Shown: piece after piece, positions 56,298 to 64,000 of the stretch | Numbering within the stretch: the first letter of the stretch is position 1 | Layout of the letters: the number at the start of each line of letters is the position of its first letter | Source: Antennarius striatus | Taxonomy: Eukaryota; Chordata; Actinopteri; Lophiiformes; Antennariidae | Reading direction: 5' to 3' | DNA: 64,000 bases | Assembly (NCBI RefSeq): GCF_040054535.1 | Contig: NC_090783.1 | Location: forward strand, 5,622,001 to 5,686,000 | Translations under genes and position numbers: made by a program | The notes under the pieces: generated by a model | Told to the model about the DNA's origin: nothing | Seen by the model: the letters and a program-made list of their open reading frames with translations, nothing else | The model's database searches: none

Positions 56298-56869
56298 CCT
56301 GAAAAAACAAAAGAAATAAAGACTGACCACTAGATGGCACCCAATATCCATTCTACTGAATGAGAACCTTCAGTTCAGTACATCTGTTGTATAATGTTAA
56401 ATGTAGGTATGTTTCGTTTTTATAATTTGTTTCAGACTTTGAGTCTTACATGTTCCTATATAGGACTTTTCCAATACGGTTAAATTAAAAAAAAATCATA
56501 ATGCATGTGGAAATTTGTCTTATTTGCAGACGATACTAATATTGTCCAGTTTTTGAAGGTGGTCACTATGCAACTGTTAAAATACTGCTTGAATGCTAAT
56601 GTGCACCCAGAGGTAAATACAGCTCTGTATGTTCATGCGTATAAAGACATAGGAAAGAACTGCGACTTAATATTTTTGTACATTGTGCGGTGGTAAAGAA
56701 CACCCAAACATGTACCTTTGACTGTATACTATAAAAAACACTGACAATTTTAAGTCAAGGAAAGGGTTTGTCCTACAAGACAGTTTTACATTGCCCAGCA
56801 ATTGATGTATTCACTGTGTATAAATAATGTTGGACAGGCATCTTTAAGGTAGAACTGGGGTGGGGGGGC

Positions 56870-57580
56870 CAGGAAAAGAGATATGGACCGTCTGAACAGA
56901 CTCATCCGCAGAGCGGGCTCAGTGGTCGGGCTGAGCCTGGACTCTGTGGATATGCTTCTGGAGAGCAGGACCATGTCTAAAATTAAGGCCATCATGAACA
57001 ACACCAGGCACCCCCTACACACCACCTTCTCCCAGCAGAGAAGCACCTTCAGCGGCAGACTGCTGTCACACAGCGCCTCCACAGAGAGGCTGAGGTCCTC
57101 CTTCGTGCCCCGTGCCATCAGGGGGTACAATGACTCTCTCAGGAGGAGCGGAGGGGAGGTGGCGAGGTCAGCACGGGGTTGAAAATGGATTTAATTTAAT
57201 TTAAATTTAATTTTATACTGTTGTATATATATATATATATAAAATTTATTTATTTATTTCTTATACTGTTTTTATATTTTAATTCAATTTTATACTGTTT
57301 AGATTTTATTTTATACTGTTTATATTTTAATACTGTAATATTTTTAAATTTTATACTGTTTATATTTTTAGTTATAGTTTAGTATATAAGTCCTGTTAGT
57401 GCTGCATGTGCCTGTCTGTTAGTGTAATGTATGTCTTGTGGTATGTCCTGTGATGTCAGTGTTTCCTTTTCTCCTGGTGTTTATCCAGTATTATTTGTTA
57501 AGTAATGCCTGAGCAGTGGATATATGCAATTTCCTCCGGGATTAATAAAGTATCTATCTATCTATCTATCTATCTAACTG
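56870..57580 (+). mobile_element. truncated LINE with (TATC)n tail
   Basis: The plus strand encodes a LINE polyprotein end: RLNRLIRRAGSVVGLSLDSV, LLESRTMSKIKAIMNNTRHP, SFVPRAIRGYNDSL. An AT-rich 3' UTR with repeated TTTTATACTGTTTATATTTT motifs follows. The end is CTCCGGGATTAATAAAGT and then (TATC)n at 57551-57576. The tail suggests the L2/Rex1/CR1 group; the exact clade is unsure. Confidence 0.8.
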
Positions 57581-58600
57581 TTTCCTGTATTATGGTGAAG
57601 TATCATCCTATAGGCTACTCCTGTCACAATCACCAGTAGCTCACAATATAAATTATAAAACATTATTAATATCAAGTATATTGTGCAGCACCTTGAAGTA
57701 TAAGCGCTATAAACAAAAAACTGCAGGTCTTCTTGGATGTTGTCAGTCTGAAGTGAATTGCAACTACCATAAATGATCCAAAAAATTCAAAAAGGGTTTT
57801 GGCAACAAGGTCCTGGGTGCTCAAGGCTCAGTTGTTCATGTGGTGAACAAAGGTTAGGCCATGTTTGACCCTATACAGGAGCTATTGAAACACAAATTGA
57901 TGAAGAGTTATGCTTATACTGACTGACAGTTAAGTATTACCAACTGGTTATAAAGGTTCCTACTCAATTTGAGGGCAATATCCTAAATGGTTTAGTATTA
58001 TATCATCAGTATATCAGTAGTATATCATTAGGAAGTGATGTAAGTTCCTGTTGTCACTTCGTGGTACTATACATCAGTCTACATTTTGTCTTATGGAGCT
58101 TTTCAGAGCAGGAAATCATACCCAAAAGGCTTGGTGAAAACTGAACAGATAATGGAGTTACTTCTACTTCTTGTTTACTGGCAAAACATTAAACCTCTCA
58201 CATTGTCATGCACACACAACAGTAATTAAGGATTTTATTAAGATACTATTCATCAGCTTTTAAGTAAATCTTGTTAAATTTCTTAGAGTTTGGAAAATAC
58301 ATTCCATTACAAGAGGATATCCAAATTGAGTGTAACCATCTCTTCAGAAAAAAAACTCTGCCTTCAGTATTGCATTTGCACTTTTGGTGCTCTTGGTTTG
58401 GTTGTCGGATCCTACATAGACTCCTACAGTAATGCTTAAGAATGGTCTTGCTATACTGTAGTATTAATTGGAATTCGGAAGGAGGGGTTATTTGCTTTGC
58501 GTCATCATATATGTCGCCTAGTGTAAACAGTCCATTGGCTGAATCTTGGTGATGGGGGGTTCCCTGCCCCAGATTGCAGGGGTAAAACAATAAATAGAAG
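57581..58600. other. intergenic DNA upstream of g3bp2
   Basis: No gene or classified repeat recognised. A 114-codon minus frame at 58246-58590 has no supporting feature. Confidence 0.5.
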
Positions 58601-58649
58601 CTATCGCTTTAAAACTTCAATCTCTGGTACAGCAGAGATCAAAGAACCT

Positions 58650-58775
58650 CTGCTATTCGTGGGATATAACACAACATACTTCTGGGATACTTTTTATTTC
58701 AGCACTGTTTCAAGTCGGTCACTCGCAGTTATTTTTTCCCAATATATTCTGTCTACAAAGATAGGTCTTTCATAA
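58650..58775 (+). other. g3bp2: g3bp2 non-coding first exon (inferred)
   Basis: A donor AAG/GTAAGT at 58775/58776 would splice to the acceptor at 60475. The start is approximate. Confidence 0.4.
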
Positions 58776-63615
<4,840 letters not shown>

Positions 63616-64000
63616 GTACGTTAAAGCCCTTAAATAACTTCAGTACTATCTACTGTATTTGAATGCTTCCTGTTTCTTTAAGAAAATCTAGCATGAAGGA
63701 TTTTGCTCTTTATCCCTTGAAAATGTTTTTTGTATATCAGTCTGTAATAATTTATCAACTTAAGCATACCTCCCAAACTATGTTGAGTAGTTCCACCAAA
63801 TTTTCAATGTATATTAAGTGTAATGGGTACATTTTGATGTTTATACAAGTGTTACTGTGTTTTCCACATTGACTTTAAAGGTTTATTTTGTAAATCAGAT
63901 AACCAAAATAATGTGCATGACTCAAAGGTCATCAGAGGAGTCACAGATATGCCATTTTTCACATACGTGGAAGTGACAATGATGTATGCTCTGTAGAAAT
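63616..64000 (+). other. g3bp2: g3bp2 intron at right edge
   Basis: Starts with the GTACGT donor. Nothing else recognised. Confidence 0.7.

Overview
This is vertebrate nuclear DNA, almost certainly from a ray-finned (teleost) fish. The genes have many short exons with GT-AG introns. The order fam13a - herc3 - ppm1k - abcg2 - pkd2 matches the human 4q22 block. The intergenic and intronic DNA carries fish-type LINE 3' ends, tRNA-derived SINEs, a hAT-type non-autonomous transposon and long (TG)n tracts. The species was not identified.

Layout: 1-3670 holds the last five exons of fam13a (+). 6391-24240 is a complete herc3 (-), 24 coding exons, tail-to-tail with fam13a. 24241-25800 is a head-to-head promoter interval containing a LINE fragment and a cluster of CCAAT boxes. 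25800-34130 is ppm1k (+), six coding exons. 34900-46560 is abcg2 (+), 15 coding exons. 46800-54700 is pkd2 (-), 15 coding exons, tail-to-tail with abcg2. 54700-58600 is repeat-rich intergenic DNA with two LINE fragments. From about 58600 to the right edge is the 5' half of g3bp2 (+), cut off by the window.

For every gene I joined the exons by hand. Each reading frame stays open, every junction is phase-compatible, and totals are close to the human proteins: HERC3 1048 aa, PPM1K 382 aa, ABCG2 665 aa, PKD2 901 aa. The fam13a part is the C-terminal 190 aa and the g3bp2 part the N-terminal 182 aa. The genes do not form a pathway: they cover a Rho-GAP family protein, a HECT ubiquitin ligase, a mitochondrial phosphatase for branched-chain keto-acid dehydrogenase, a multidrug half-transporter, a ciliary cation channel and a stress-granule RNA-binding protein. 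The block is held together by ancient synteny.

The most unusual item is a set of three phase-compatible exon-like segments (15768-16848, minus strand) inside one herc3 intron. They end in a stop codon and a polyadenylation signal and match no part of HERC3: a nested gene or an alternative HECT-less herc3 end. Others are long (TG)n tracts abutting two abcg2 acceptors, a GC-AG intron in ppm1k, a 27-nt micro-exon in herc3, and a two-copy unclassified repeat with a terminal hairpin.
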